Numbered from the stretch's first letter, positions 23,685 to 34,957 are shown. The stretch is 64,000 bases of DNA from Thelonectria olida (GCA_020736575.1 JAGPYM010000001.1:1426001-1490000), one strand, 5' to 3'. Notes: generated by a model from the letters alone, not told the origin. Translations and numbers: made by a program.

Positions 23685-24711
23685 TCAGGCCACTGCGTAT
23701 GCAGACACGTAGCTGACACTGGAATCTCTCGGCGACTCTACGAAGCTGCTCCGGTCATACTGGACAATCTTGAAGAATCCCTTATTCTCATACCCAGGTT
23801 CATTGCGAAGAAGTTCCAGTGCCGCCATCATAACGCCAATCGGGTGTCGTCCACAGACTGTGTTTTTTGTTTGCTTCAGATTATTGAGGAATGCATCATG
23901 ACTACCACTCTTGACGGCATCCATGGCTGCCTCATCAATGGCTCGGATGGTCTCGTGGATGGGAGGCCCGTTTGGCTTCGGGTCCCTCGCCCGCAGATTT
24001 GTAAGATCAGACGGGCTGTTGGTAGGCGAGTATACCATGTAACTGAAATGACTCCCCCAGTGGCAGAAGTCAGAGCTGATGATGAAGGCATTGTCAGGAT
24101 CTTTGAGGTATGGCAAAAGGGCACGACCAATAGCCTTTTCCTCTCGGCCATTGTTGGATCCAACCAAGATTGGAACGATTGGTGGGAACCTATCCTCTGA
24201 TCGAAATGTTTGTTCCAGTCGGAGGTAGAGGTATGGCATGTGCATCTCGAGAGAGTGTTCCTTGACCTCGTTCCGCTGAGGCATGTCTTCCATCTTGGCC
24301 GCCTCCTTGATTGCCTTTGCTGTGCTTTGATCGATTGTCAGATTGCCGAGGGGTGTGGCATATTTCCCAAATGTTGTCGAGCCGCAACCTTCAAGGTAGT
24401 ACGTGTGGGAGGGTCCGAGGACAAAGACGCGCTTTGCATTACTGAGGTCGAGTGTCTTGTAGGCCCATGCCGCGCAGGCCCCGGAGAAGCTGTATCCTGC
24501 ATGGCTATCGTAGACTCGTTAGACGCAATGTTAATGTTGCTGGGATCAAGTGCACTTACGGGGCGATAACGATGCGAGCACCAGGAATAGGCACTGATGT
24601 GCCATCAACGGTTCCAGGAACAGCTGCCAGAGCATCTTCGAGCATCGCCCTCAAGTCTTCAGGGTCTTCCAGGTACCATTCACCTGCCTTAGCCGCTGGT
24701 CGTGTCGTCAT
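23685..24711 (-). CDS. MEMO1: MEMO1 family protein
   Basis: Member of the MEMO family, which is related to class III extradiol dioxygenases. Human MEMO1 takes part in cell motility signalling and copper redox control; fungal roles are less clear. Exons 24711..24560 and 24504..23685 (intron 55 nt) give 323 aa, close to the usual 290-330. The start MTTRPAAKAGEWYLEDPEDL is the classic MEMO N-terminus (TRxAxxAGxWY). Conserved blocks follow: GARIVIAPHAGYSFSGACAAWAYK with the metal-type His52, VFVLGPSHTYYLEGC, EHSLEMHMPYL, PILVGS, FIISSDFCHWGSHFSY, and CGRHPIGVMMAAL with the Cys seen in human MEMO. Complete and apparently intact. It runs tandem with, and 610 bp downstream of, the 3' end of the ankyrin gene; there is no functional link to neighbours. 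Confidence 0.95.
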
Positions 24712-25321
24712 GATGGTGATGTAGCGCAGGTGCTGTGTGAAGGATATGTTCAAGGTCAAGCTGAGATGGTTGGCTTGAAACGAGTCTGAGGTCAACTGGA
24801 GGCAGGTTTCGCTTGGAGAGGAAGAAGATGGGAAGTTTAAATAGCAACGATCATCAGCAAGGGCGATGGTTGAGGAAGGCGCTTAAGCTTCCACTTCGTG
24901 CAAGACATGACATCTCATGGTAGACCCCGCACCGAGGTGGGGTAGTCACCCATAAGGCAGGTACCTAGGTAGGTATGTAGCGCCCTCATGAGTCCCAGGA
25001 TGACCTCGACTTGCATAACGATTGGCCAGCCGCTGGTCACGATCATGAGGTAGAACTTGGAACCAAAAGTCAAGGGCATGTTTTATCCCAGTGACTACCT
25101 ACATATGCAAATGTGCAGGGTTTCTCTATACCCATACGAGACGATGTGCATGTGCATAGGTACATTAGGTACCTATCATGAAACTAGTAGTCTTCTCTCA
25201 TAGTTTTACCTCCACTATCTAACTCCTAGAAGGTACCCAACCTTGACTCCTACCTAAGTATCCAACACCAAACTCTCAATATAAGTGCCTGTTGACTTCC
25301 CGAAACTAACCCTATACTTTC
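24712..25321. other. Intergenic with clustered TACCTAGGTA-type motifs
   Basis: 610 bp between MEMO1 (start) and the ankyrin gene (stop). Contains several copies of an ACCTA/TAGGT word, for example around 24,958-24,976, 25,158-25,176 and 25,232-25,262, often as near palindromes (GGTACCTAGGTAGGTA). No gene. Confidence 0.6.
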
Positions 25322-27533
25322 CTAGTTATCCACCCAAGAGCCTGGCATGGCGATATCCACTGTTTCGACCAGTTTCCAAAACTGACAAGCCATCCACTCA
25401 AACTCGGGAGCCCAGATGACTTGCCAGTCGTCAGGGCTCGGTCCAACTTTGAGGTCTAGGATCCGGATTGGGATGAAATAGTTCTCGTTACCTTCTATCC
25501 TCGTCGGAATTCCTCTTCTTAGGCCTACCGTGCCGTATGCCATCTTGTTTCGGATGACGTGCCTTGACGTCTCGATTGCATCTGCATCCAATGCTCCTCT
25601 CATCTGGTCTTTCAAAAGCCCTGTTTCTCGCTTCCCATATACATCTAGGTCGACTCCTGCTTCTTTCAAGTCGCAAACCCATCGCTGTATACTACTCTGT
25701 ATTGCATTGTCCCAATGTACAAACGAGACATCTAGTGAAACAGAGCACAGAACGCCTCCAATTACAGAGATCAATGGCGTCCCCCGCCAAATGGGGACAT
25801 GATGGATGTCCCAAGGGCTCACAGTCTCAATACTGTGAAGATCCTCGGGGGTTGAAACTGAAGCCACTTGTGCGACCAGTTGACTCCAATCCTCGCCGAA
25901 TATACTGCCCTGAAGCCAAAGCCTCTTGTACGGGAGGTCCACGTCAGCATACCGTGAACCGAGTGCGACGGCGACTGAGTGAACAAGTGAACACTTCTCA
26001 ACTGTCGAAAAATGAACGTCGGAGCTGGATATTTTGCTATTGGTGGAAAGGAGGCTCCTAAGAGTGTGCGAGCCATTCATTATGAAAGACCCAAGTCGAA
26101 AAGCCTCCAAGCGGTTGCTGAGTGGCCCTGTGTAGAATTTCGGCAGGAATCTTTCCCGGAAAGTGAGTACGAATTCGTCGCCGTACGCCCATTCTTGTAG
26201 AAACTCAAAGAGACGGAGGACCATGGTGCTCTCTGGGTCATCTAGATACGAATGGAAGAGCGTGACTATTTTCTCCCAGTGATCCTCCGGTTTGGTGTCT
26301 CTGGCTTGTCGGTTCGAATTGTTGGGAAAATAAACAAACTGCGCTACTGGATTACTTTGCGGAAGCTAGTTAATATCCGTTTGAATAGACGAGCGATGCG
26401 AGGAAGTCATACCGCTCAGAACCTTGTTCAATTAAGCATTCCCGAAGACCCAAGTTTAGGAGGAGCTTGCACATCTCATACTTTTTGCTCCTCGCAGCGT
26501 ACTATTATTTCTTAATGATATTTCATAAAGTGACGACAGCACAAACTCACATGTAAGAGAGAAGACCCAGTGTCATCTCTGTCAAACGGCGATGCCTTCC
26601 GAGTGCGAAAGAGCTCTAACACGCCCTTGCTGTCGCCGTCTTGAACTTTTTGGAGGATTTCGGACTCCCACGGAACGATATTATAGACTCTATAGCTGAA
26701 ATTCCTTCCAGCGATGGTTGGCATAGACGTGAGCTCGAAGACAGACTGTGATAGCCAGCTAGGAAACTGCAGGTAGGCCTGCCAGGCTCCGTTATCCTTT
26801 TCCTGTGCCCACGCAAATCTCCCAAATTTCGAAGGGGCGTATATTCTTGTCGTTTGAGGTGCTGATTTTGGTATAGGAACCATGGCGTTGCCTTGGTTGG
26901 AGTGCTGGCTTTGCATTTCGTCCGAGTCGTCATTTGCGTCTCGGATCGGTCGCCCTTTGGCCTCTTGCACGCCGTCCAAGTAGGAAATTAAGCCAGTCGT
27001 CACACGCTGAACCACCATATCGGAACTTCTCCTCGTTAAGTCACTGCTCAAGTTTAGTAACTCTAGTCGTGGGAGATTCTCAGAGATGGGCTGGCCGGCA
27101 CTTACATATGGTAAACGGAGAAAGCCATCTGGAGAAAGTCGAGAGACTGTGAAAGCCTGGCCTGATACTGATCAAGTCTGTCCTTCTTGATAGCAATTTT
27201 AGCCAAATACATTTTCTTCTGAAACCCCTTTTTAACTGTTACTTGAGAGCTGATGTCTTCGACTAGGCTGTGAAGAGAACCGACGGCACGTTGTGCTATC
27301 TTCAGGCTGCGCTTTGCTGAGCTATCGTTACGACATGGAGAAGTGCCGTCCATCTTTAGCTGTTCGTCAAGCTCTTCGAATAATACACCATACTCTTCTA
27401 TATTCGAAAGTATATCCTCAAATTCGGTCGGGAGACTCTTGATGTGTTGCCATAACTTGCGACTCTTGTCGACACATTTTGCGATTTCCGCGGCAACCTG
27501 TACAAAGGCGACGATGCTGGCGGCTACCTCCAT
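25322..27533 (-). CDS. Fungal N-terminal-domain protein with a degenerate ankyrin region
   Basis: Predicted 673 aa. Exons 27533..27106, 27043..26551, 26501..26423 and 26343..25322. The first 140 residues (MEVAASIVAFVQVAAEIAKCV ...) are the amphipathic helical N-domain found on many fungal NLR-like and ankyrin proteins; its role is presumed signalling or oligomerisation. A linker (about residues 150-200) precedes a beta-rich segment (FAWAQEKDNGAWQAYLQFPSW). About one ankyrin unit follows, DTGSSLLHYAARSKKYEMC then KLLLNLGLRE. A 340-residue C-terminal region ends WAPEFEWMACQFWKLVE. Intron 1 has a perfect ACTAAAC branch and a GTAAGT donor. The least sure junction is the third intron (26422..26344): it uses GTTCTG and a CAGTAG acceptor, though it alone keeps the frame open. 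This is typical of lineage-specific fungal families; no ligand or enzyme activity can be assigned. Confidence 0.8.
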
Positions 27534-29769
27534 GGTGGTCGGTTGGTTGGCTCACTAAAGAGCAGCACATGAGTGAAAACAGCGACTGAAGAGCAGTAGC
27601 AAAAGACACACTTTGGGTGAGAAGGGACACGGGACGATTTTGTGAAGAGAAATGGAAAAAAAAGACCAAGTCCTACGAGCAACAGACGTTGAGCGAGGGG
27701 GTGGCCGTGTTCAGGGAGGCCGTCTACACTGCCCAACAGCATTTGTGGCAAGGCCCATGACTGTGTGGTGTGCTACCGCAATGGCAGGGGGATGCTACAA
27801 TACGGCAAGATTCAGTCGGAAAATCATTCGTTGGTTGGGAGGCAGGCACTTGGTCGTGTGGCGTGGGACGGGATGGCGCGTAAACGTGGAGCGCATGAAT
27901 ATGGGCGGCAAGGGAAGCATGGCAGCAGAAGGCAGTGCCACACGACTGTCTGCCTTGGTTGTGTTGGGTTGGATCTGCATTATCTCGTCAAGACGGCAGA
28001 GAAAAGAGTATGCCTTGCTGTTGGGAGAGACGGATGAGATTCATGGATGGCAAGCGACTCGTGGCGCACTTCACCCGCGTTATTGAAGTGCGGCGCGGGC
28101 CGTCTGGGGCTGAAGTGCAAGCCACCGCAGCTGAGCAGACCAGTTAATAACTTCTCTCTCATGCTGGGGATATGGTCCAAAACTGGTGCTTAGTATTGCT
28201 TCGCTTAGATAAGAAACTTGTCTACTCATCTTGGTCACTGAAAACGCTGTATTCCTCGCCGCTTCCCTCTTCCGCAAGACATGAAGGATGGCAAGAAATG
28301 CATATGTTGGCCCGAAGCCGGAGGAGCATAGTGGGAACAGGTGACCCGGAAGAGACAGATCCGTCCCGAACCGACCAGGCGACAGATCCGTAGACATTAA
28401 TAAACCCGGCCAGCCAAGCTTCTTTTTCTGCTCTTCTGACCCCGACGCTGCAGGCGGCAAAAGGTCCGCGTTTTATTCATGAAAGCCTGAGGTGATAGGC
28501 GTGGTCCAGACTTTGACCTGAACTTCCTCAAGACTGGACCTGATCTTTCAAAAATTTCCACGTTCGCAGTCCAGGCTCGGCGAGGCTCCGACCATTGAGT
28601 GAGTTACTGAAGCTAAAACGTCGTAGTTTCCAGCTGGGACGCCTCCATTTGGCATGGACGAGACACGGTTTGCACGGTTGTGGACGGTTGGCGCAATCCA
28701 TTGTCACTACCCACTCTTCCTGACCAACGAACTGCCCTGGCGGAAACCCTGTCAAATGGAGGGAGGTTCGAGCGCGGATCGATTTCAATTTTCTTCCTGG
28801 GAAGGGAGAGCTGACGTTTGATCTTTTCGTTCGCTTTGACAATGTGACTGGAAGGCAAAAAGCTTGTGCGAAGATGGATATACTCACAGAATAAGAGGTA
28901 GTATCTATGGCGTCAATCTCAGCGAGAGAGTCACTATGAGCTCTGATGTTGCGCTGGTTCAAAGTCAATATCAGGCTGACAAAGTACCTAAGGTAGGTAC
29001 CTAAGTACTAGTAGGTACCGGACGAGATCGGTACAAGTGACTTGCTTTGCCGTCCGCCAAACATTACGCTATCGATTGCCATCCTTTGCCCCCCCTGACT
29101 GTTAGATCCCGGCTGGACCATCCCTCGTTGCCTTGAAGGAAGTAGGCAGTACCTACGAATAATACAGTTTTCCAGTGTCATATTCACCCGAGTTACAGCT
29201 TCCATTGGACCATGCGTTGTTTGTAACAAACACAGCGTTTCTATTTGATTCTCTCAGACTCTTTTTTTTCTTCTTCTTCTTTCAAAACATCTCAATGCTC
29301 CTCAACGTGGCGCGGCATCTATTGTCCCGTCCGAGACATTTCCCGCTGCAAGTACCGTGCTACTTTATCTAAAGTACTCGGTACTGGTGCATGAGTGGCT
29401 CCCTGGACCCGCGCGATAGCCCAATTCTGAGAATTTCAGCCAGCCAAAAGCCCAAGGGAGAGAGAGATCCCCCCAAAAGAGATCCAATCGGTTGCTCCAT
29501 CGGTTCACGTCGTCGCCGCGCCGCCCGTCGCATTCCGTCATCGCAGCCCAGGGACGGGAAGGAACCACCTGAATTCTCGCTCCTCCCCGCCCACCAGCAA
29601 ACTCTCTCTCCCTCTCGCAAACTCTCTCTTTTCACATATCTCCTTCGTCTTTCTCCCCTCCTCCATCAGCTTTTGTCCTTCCTCTTCGTCAATCCCTTTC
29701 TCAAACCGCTGGGCTTTGATCACACCCTTTCTTGCTGCGCCCGTTCCGGCGCTTTAATTCTTCTTCGCC
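27534..29769. other. Intergenic, divergent promoter region
   Basis: 2.2 kb between the ankyrin gene (-) and the zinc transporter (+). Open frames of up to about 145 codons on both strands have no family resemblance. Contains a TACCTAAGGTAGGTACCTAAGTAC-type run near 28,984-29,007, a possible zinc-responsive element at 29,131, and a pyrimidine-rich leader from about 29,575 to 29,700 before the transporter ATG. Confidence 0.5.
29131..29139 (+). promoter_or_regulatory. Possible zinc-responsive element upstream of ZRC1 homologue
   Basis: CCTTGAAGG is the exact core of the yeast Zap1 site ACCTTNAAGGT; only the outer A and T differ. It sits about 630 bp before a zinc transporter gene whose yeast homologue ZRC1 is a Zap1 target. 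One imperfect palindrome of this length could occur by chance. Confidence 0.3.
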
Positions 29770-31602
29770 ATGGCGCTCCTTCAGAGGCTGGCCTGGTCCA
29801 AGAGCACCCGTATCAAGGTGATGATTGCCCTTGACACGGCCTTCTTCTTGTTGGAACTTGTTACTGGCTTCCTGGCACACTCGCTTGCTCTCATGGCCGA
29901 CGCCTTCCACATGGTTAGCATCTCTCCGACAGTCGAATTGCTCCTTTGGCTGACCAATTTCTGCAGCTTAATGATATCATCTCCTTAATCATCGGTCTCT
30001 GGGCCGTTTCCGCCGCGCAAAAGGCCACCACTGACGAGTTCACGTTTGGTGTATGTTCCATCTCCCCAACCGTCTGCCACTTCTCGATGTAGATCTAATT
30101 GTTCCCAGTGGGTTCGCGCCGAGATTCTTGGTGCTTTTTTCAACGCCGTCTTCCTTATCGCTCTCTGCGTTTCCATCATTCTCGAAGCTCTTACTCGATT
30201 CATCGAACCCCCGGAAATCGACAACCCCAAGATGATGCTCATCGTCGGTTCCGCCGGTCTGTTTTCGAACCTTCTCGGCTTCTTCGTTCTCGGCGGCCAT
30301 GGACACTCCCATGGACATTCCCACGATCACGACGACCACGATCACGACGATCACGACGATCACGAACATACCCACGACCACGCTCACGCCCACGACGAAG
30401 AAGAGGGCCTCCTCGATGCTCAAAGCCATACCCATACTCATGGTGCCGACGAAAGCCGCCGCCTGCGCTTCGAGGAACAACACCACCACCGGGAGGAGTC
30501 CAGTGCCACTGCCAGTCGCTTCTCTGCCCATTCCCGGGGACGCGATCGCCGACACTCCGTTAAGAGCGGCCACTCTCGCCTGGCCAGTTTCGAAGATATG
30601 AGCATCCATCCTGCCAGTTTCCGTCAAGAGATCATTGCCGCTAGTATGCCCACCGCCGTTGAATCTCCTAGTGAGAGCGATACCGATCTGGAAGCCTCCT
30701 TTGCCGCCGATGACAACGAAGCCAATGAGGAGTCGCCTCTCCTTAAGAATGTTAAGAATACTGGTAGCTCTCTCGGTGCCCACAAACAGCCTGCGCATTA
30801 CCATTCTACTTCCCGACGCCAGCGACGCGATTCGAGTGTTCACGACGGCCACAATCACACTCTGCCCCGAAAGGCTACCAAAAAGGGCGGCCATGGCCAT
30901 GACCACGGTGATATGGGAATGAATGCCATGGTTTTGCACGTCATCGGTGACGCTCTCGGAAACATTGGTGTCATGGCTACGGCTCTCATCATCTGGCTTA
31001 CGGATTGGCCCGGCAAGCTCTATGCCGACCCCGCCGTTTCGCTCTTCATCACAGCCATTATTCTCAACACCTCTATTCCTCTGACCCGCGCTACCGCCCG
31101 CGTCCTCCTCCAGGCGACTCCAGAGCACATCAACATCCAGGACATTCGACAAGACATTGAGGCACTGCCTTGTGTCATCACTTGTCATCATATCCACGTT
31201 TGGCAGCTTTCCGATACCAAGCTCGTTGCTAGCATGCACCTCCAAGTTTCTTTCCCCATCGATTCCCACAGTGGTGAAAAGTACATGGAACTGGCTCGGC
31301 GCGCACGGAAGTGTCTTCATGCGTATGGCATCCACAGCGCTACTATTCAGCCTGAGTTTTGCCTCGATCAGAAGCACTTGCACCAGGAAGAATCGGCTGC
31401 TCTCACCCTGGATGGAGGTGGTGATAGGCCCAAGGGCGATGTTTGCCTTCTCGAATGTGTCGACGACTGCCAGGGCAAGGGCTGCTGCACCACCGTCGAG
31501 GCTTCATCTCGGGGCTCGTCTACCCGCCGTGCCAGTGATTCTTCTCACAGTGCTGCCAGTCCCGGCCCTAGGGATGAACACAGTCACAATCACGATCATT
31601 AG
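29770..31602 (+). CDS. ZRC1: Vacuolar-type zinc transporter, cation diffusion facilitator (ZRC1/COT1 family)
   Basis: CDF family Zn2+/H+ antiporter, which in yeast loads zinc (and cobalt) into the vacuole. Exons 29770..29913, 29967..30050 and 30109..31602 (introns 53 and 58 nt), 573 aa. The start MALLQRLAWSKSTRIKVMIALDTAFFLLELVTG gives TM1. TM2 carries the zinc site SLALMADAFHM^LNDIISL (HxxxD, split by intron 1). TM3-4 span WVRAEILGAFFNAVFL to LLGFFVLGG. Between TM4 and TM5 lies a 280-residue loop starting with a His/Asp-rich tract (HGHSHGHSHDHDDHDHDDHD) and further His clusters. TM5 has the second site, VLHVIGDALGNIGV (HxxxD). The cytosolic domain includes HHIHVWQLSDTKLVASMHLQ. A Cys-rich tail (CLLECVDDCQGKGCC) and final HSHNHDH may bind metal. 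The loop is long for the family. Confidence 0.96.
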
Positions 31603-32372
31603 AATTCTCTTTTCTATTTGGCTTTATGCCTTCTTAGACAAACACGCGCATTTTAGGGCCATTCTTTCTAACCATGTCTATTGGAAATTTGCCCCATTAT
31701 GGATTATCAAGGGTTTACAGACGATGGCCTAGAGAGTGTCATGTCGTTCACCGAAGCGTTCTTTATTACCAAAAAAAAGGACAGGGCGTTTGTGTGTGTG
31801 TTAGTGTTTTTCGTTTGTTTCTTTCATTAATTCAGGGCGGGATTGGTTGGGTGGCTAAGCATAAGGTGACATGCTTGGGAGAAAGGATTTGGTGTACGAT
31901 AGATACCAGCATTTACAACGAAAGTCTTACGAAAAGTGTCTTGTCTTTGATATTAACTAGTGCATGTGCTTTGTAGTCCGTTGATGTTGACGCCAACAGA
32001 TCTCTACATATCTTCACGCCGGGCGTAGATATAATCGTGATTCTTATTTCGTTTCATGGTCAAGGGTTTGTCCTCGCTTTCTTTTCCACCTATGTTCTCA
32101 TCTTGTCTATGACTATTCTTATTCTACAAATGGGACTTGAGTCGAGATACTTCTGTCAATGTAAAATTGGGTTCTATGCCCGTGAGTGATATGTCTTATG
32201 ACTCCTTTCCCCAAGTGCCCAACCAAAAAACCATGATCTCAAGAGAGCCTGCAAGCAAACCAAGCAATGCGTTCCGTCCCACCCCCTTCGGCCGTTATTC
32301 AATTTCGTAAAAAGACATTATCAATCAAGTATATACTAGAAAGCGCACGTAATATCACAGAGTGGGGTGGGT
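31603..32372. other. Convergent 3' region
   Basis: 770 bp between the zinc transporter (+) and the J-domain gene (-) 3' ends. AT-rich with short T/A runs, as expected for 3' UTRs; no gene recognised. Confidence 0.5.
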
Positions 32373-34868
32373 TTATGATCGGGCTGTTTGAGGAGGTAGT
32401 ATGAGCTCTTCTCGGCCATGGACGGTGATGGTACCCTCAATGCCCTTGTATGAATAGTGAACACGGAGTGCCTTCTCTTTTCCAGGAGCTGGGTCCCAGA
32501 AGCCTGGGATGTGGCTCTTGCGGACGCTGCTGGGGATGACAAGGCCAGGCCCGACGTTTGCGGAGGAGTCGTCGATGAGCGCTGCGATAGCGATGGTAAC
32601 ATCTGCGACAAGCTCGCCGGCGGGAAGATCTTCATCGTTGAACACGCCATACTTTGCGCCGAGGATGACAAGGCCACCAAGGGCTATCTGCCGTTTCTGA
32701 CGAGCTTCTACGGGTCGAGCAAGGAGGACAGTAACACTATCGGCCTCGTAACGATTGCGAGCTATAGCCACATGAGCAGCCGCGGGAGAAAGGTCGCGGC
32801 CAGCCCGGCGACGGGAGCGGGTAATGGAGTGGCGACCACGGCGGTGGTGGAGGAAGAGCTGAAGAGTGGCGAGGCCGGCAAAGGGGAGGGCGCCGGCCCA
32901 GAAGAAGAGGCTTGGGGAGGAGAGGGGTTGCGGGGCAATGAGAAGAGGGATGCTGAGGCGCTGGCCGAGACGAGACCAGTAGACCGAGACGTGGAGGTTG
33001 TGTATGCTGAGACCAACTTCAAGACCCAGACGGGAGAAACGGCCGACGGACCACAGGTTGCGGAGAGCGAGGTAGCGATCCTGGAAAGTGTTGGAACACA
33101 ACTCTACTTCAACGCGGGCTGAAGATGGTGTAGAGGGCATCAAGGGCGTCGAGGGCTCTGAGGAGGGGAGCTGGAAAGGAAGTTCCAGGTCTTTGCTATA
33201 TCGTACAAAGCCGGCGACGGTGGCGGGAGTGGCAGATGCAGAGACGGCCCAAGATCCCTCTTTGCATGTGTTGAGCTCATGGTCGAGCCCCCTGATTCCG
33301 CGCTCACTGTTGGACGGGTTCATTCCAGAAGCCATAGTGTGCATAATTGGGTCGGTTCTAAAGCCCAATTCCAAGCTCGGGGCCGTCTTGAGAGGAGACT
33401 CGGTGCTGAACATGTTGGGATTCATCTTGGAGAAATCAGCAAAGTGCCGACTCGACTCCCTGGTACCCAATGCCCAGTCACCGGTGTCGGCACGGAGAAA
33501 GGCTGAGCCATGGAAGACATTCTGATGGAGGCCGAGGACAAATTGAGGTGGCGTACTGGGGACATGACGCGATGACTGGACGCTGGCTTCAACAACAGCT
33601 GGCTCGGTAAATTTGGGCAAGACGATATGGTGGTAGAGGCGGCTGGCAGCTGAGAACTCGGGGAGGACATCTGCGTCAAGTTCTATGACGGATTTCACCC
33701 AGTGCAGCTTGTCGTTGGAGGATCGAGGCGCCCGGTTCAGGAACTCTTGTCGATAACGCAGAGTCACTAGAGGAGAGAGCTTGTTCTCGACGAGCTGGAT
33801 GAGCCGGCGTCTTGGGATGGCCAATGGCAGTAGCGGTTGGTAGCGATCATAGAGCAGAGCTGTGGGCATCAAAGACAGGTCACCAGCAACACCATATACA
33901 GATCCTGAGACTGTGAATGTGGGCGTGGTCACTTCGATTGTCGGTTGAGAAAGGCTATCAATTGCGTCTCCTGCCTTCTCCTTGGAGGCAGTGAGTCGCT
34001 CTAACCGTGACACATGCGGCTGAAGGACGTTGCGCAAGGCAGGGATGTCAACTGAAACAGACTGGCTGAGAGCAAAGTCCAGCAACTTCAGCTGGGAAGA
34101 GCCTCTCTGCCAGGGAGATTTATCATGGCTACGTCCCGTTCTGGTTGCGTCGAGTCGAATACCTAGATCAGAGCTGGTCTGAATGCCATTTTGTAACCTG
34201 TCCCGCACAGCTTCTTTGAACGAAGCTTCATAGGTTGAAGACGATTGTGTACCCTCACTTTGAAACGATTCATCTTGCAGGAACAGCCCTAAATCATATT
34301 GAGCACGGCGGGCGGGGTCAATGAGGGTCTCGAAAGCTTCTTGAGCTCGAAGGAATTGTTGGCGAGCAATGGGCCGCAGGTCCTCGGGGTAGCTGTCGGG
34401 GTAGAACAGGAGGAACAAGCGGTAGTATGCACGGCGGATCCGTTCTTGGGAGAGGTCGACGGGGTCCCGGGGAAGACATAGCATCTCGTAGCAGTCCCAG
34501 GCGGGGGTCTCGGGGCGGGGGCGGGCATTGGTAATGTCGTAGACAAGGCCGAAGCCGTCGGTCGAGCTGACTAGAATCCGATCCGAGGCGGGGTCGGCGT
34601 CACCAGCTTCGGAGGCATTGGTGACTCGTTCGTATATGGAGCTTGCATCGTCGTCCCAGAACTCGTACTCTTGACGAGTAGCGGCAAACTGATCGTTGAG
34701 GGAGAAGCGGGAGGAACGGGCCCGGAGCGACGGGCCCGGAGGACCGGAGGGGAGGCGGAAGTCGTCGAAAGCGCCTGAGGAGCGGGCAGAGGAGATTCTA
34801 GAAGTGCCGGGATTGGGACGGACGCGAGGAATGCGGAGGCTGCCGCGGCGGTTTGCCGAGTCGTTCAT
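32373..34868 (-). CDS. DNAJC11: DNAJC11-like J-domain protein with DUF3395 C-terminus
   Basis: 831 aa, one exon. Homologue of DNAJC11, a mitochondrial outer-membrane protein associated with the MICOS cristae complex in animals. A disordered, Arg/Ser-rich N-terminus (about 1-120) precedes the J domain (about 124-195): DCYEMLCLPRD, RIRRAYYRLFLLFYPDSYPED, FLRAQEAFETLIDPARRAQYD. The Hsp70-activating HPD tripeptide reads Y156-P157-D158. The middle region is strand-rich. A probable membrane segment near residues 645-675 (SPSLFFWAGALPFAGLATLQLFL) comes before the DUF3395 region, which includes ILGAKYGVF, DVTIAIAALIDDS, IPGFWDPAPGKEKALRVHYSYKG and HGREELILP. The frame stays open upstream through a poly-Pro run encoded by a GGA repeat, but with no ATG, so the ATG at 34868 is the start. 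Confidence 0.9.
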   Translation of the reverse strand: MNDSANRRGSLRIPRVRPNPGTSRISSARSSGAFDDFRLPSGPPGPSLRARSSRFSLNDQFAATRQEYEFWDDDASSIYERVTNASEAGDADPASDRILVSSTDGFGLVYDITNARPRPETPAWDCYEMLCLPRDPVDLSQERIRRAYYRLFLLFYPDSYPEDLRPIARQQFLRAQEAFETLIDPARRAQYDLGLFLQDESFQSEGTQSSSTYEASFKEAVRDRLQNGIQTSSDLGIRLDATRTGRSHDKSPWQRGSSQLKLLDFALSQSVSVDIPALRNVLQPHVSRLERLTASKEKAGDAIDSLSQPTIEVTTPTFTVSGSVYGVAGDLSLMPTALLYDRYQPLLPLAIPRRRLIQLVENKLSPLVTLRYRQEFLNRAPRSSNDKLHWVKSVIELDADVLPEFSAASRLYHHIVLPKFTEPAVVEASVQSSRHVPSTPPQFVLGLHQNVFHGSAFLRADTGDWALGTRESSRHFADFSKMNPNMFSTESPLKTAPSLELGFRTDPIMHTMASGMNPSNSERGIRGLDHELNTCKEGSWAVSASATPATVAGFVRYSKDLELPFQLPSSEPSTPLMPSTPSSARVEVELCSNTFQDRYLALRNLWSVGRFSRLGLEVGLSIHNLHVSVYWSRLGQRLSIPLLIAPQPLSSPSLFFWAGALPFAGLATLQLFLHHRRGRHSITRSRRRAGRDLSPAAAHVAIARNRYEADSVTVLLARPVEARQKRQIALGGLVILGAKYGVFNDEDLPAGELVADVTIAIAALIDDSSANVGPGLVIPSSVRKSHIPGFWDPAPGKEKALRVHYSYKGIEGTITVHGREELILPPQTARS

Positions 34869-34917
34869 GGTGAGTGAGTGAGTGAGGGATGGGATGATCT
34901 GTTGGAGGGAAGAAGAC

Positions 34918-34957
34918 GGAGGAGGAGGAGGAGGAGGAGGAGGAGGAGGAGGAGGAG
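34918..34957. repeat. (GGA)n microsatellite, about 13 units
   Basis: Uninterrupted GGA repeat of 40 nt, some 50 bp upstream of the J-domain gene ATG, so probably in its 5' leader, where it reads as (TCC)n in the transcript. Confidence 0.95.

Noticed and set aside
30040..31383. 447-codon open frame antisense to the zinc transporter
   Set aside because: It mirrors the transporter's codon pattern on the opposite strand (Val/Ile/Gly runs opposite His/Asp codons), has no family motif, and the plus strand is certainly coding.
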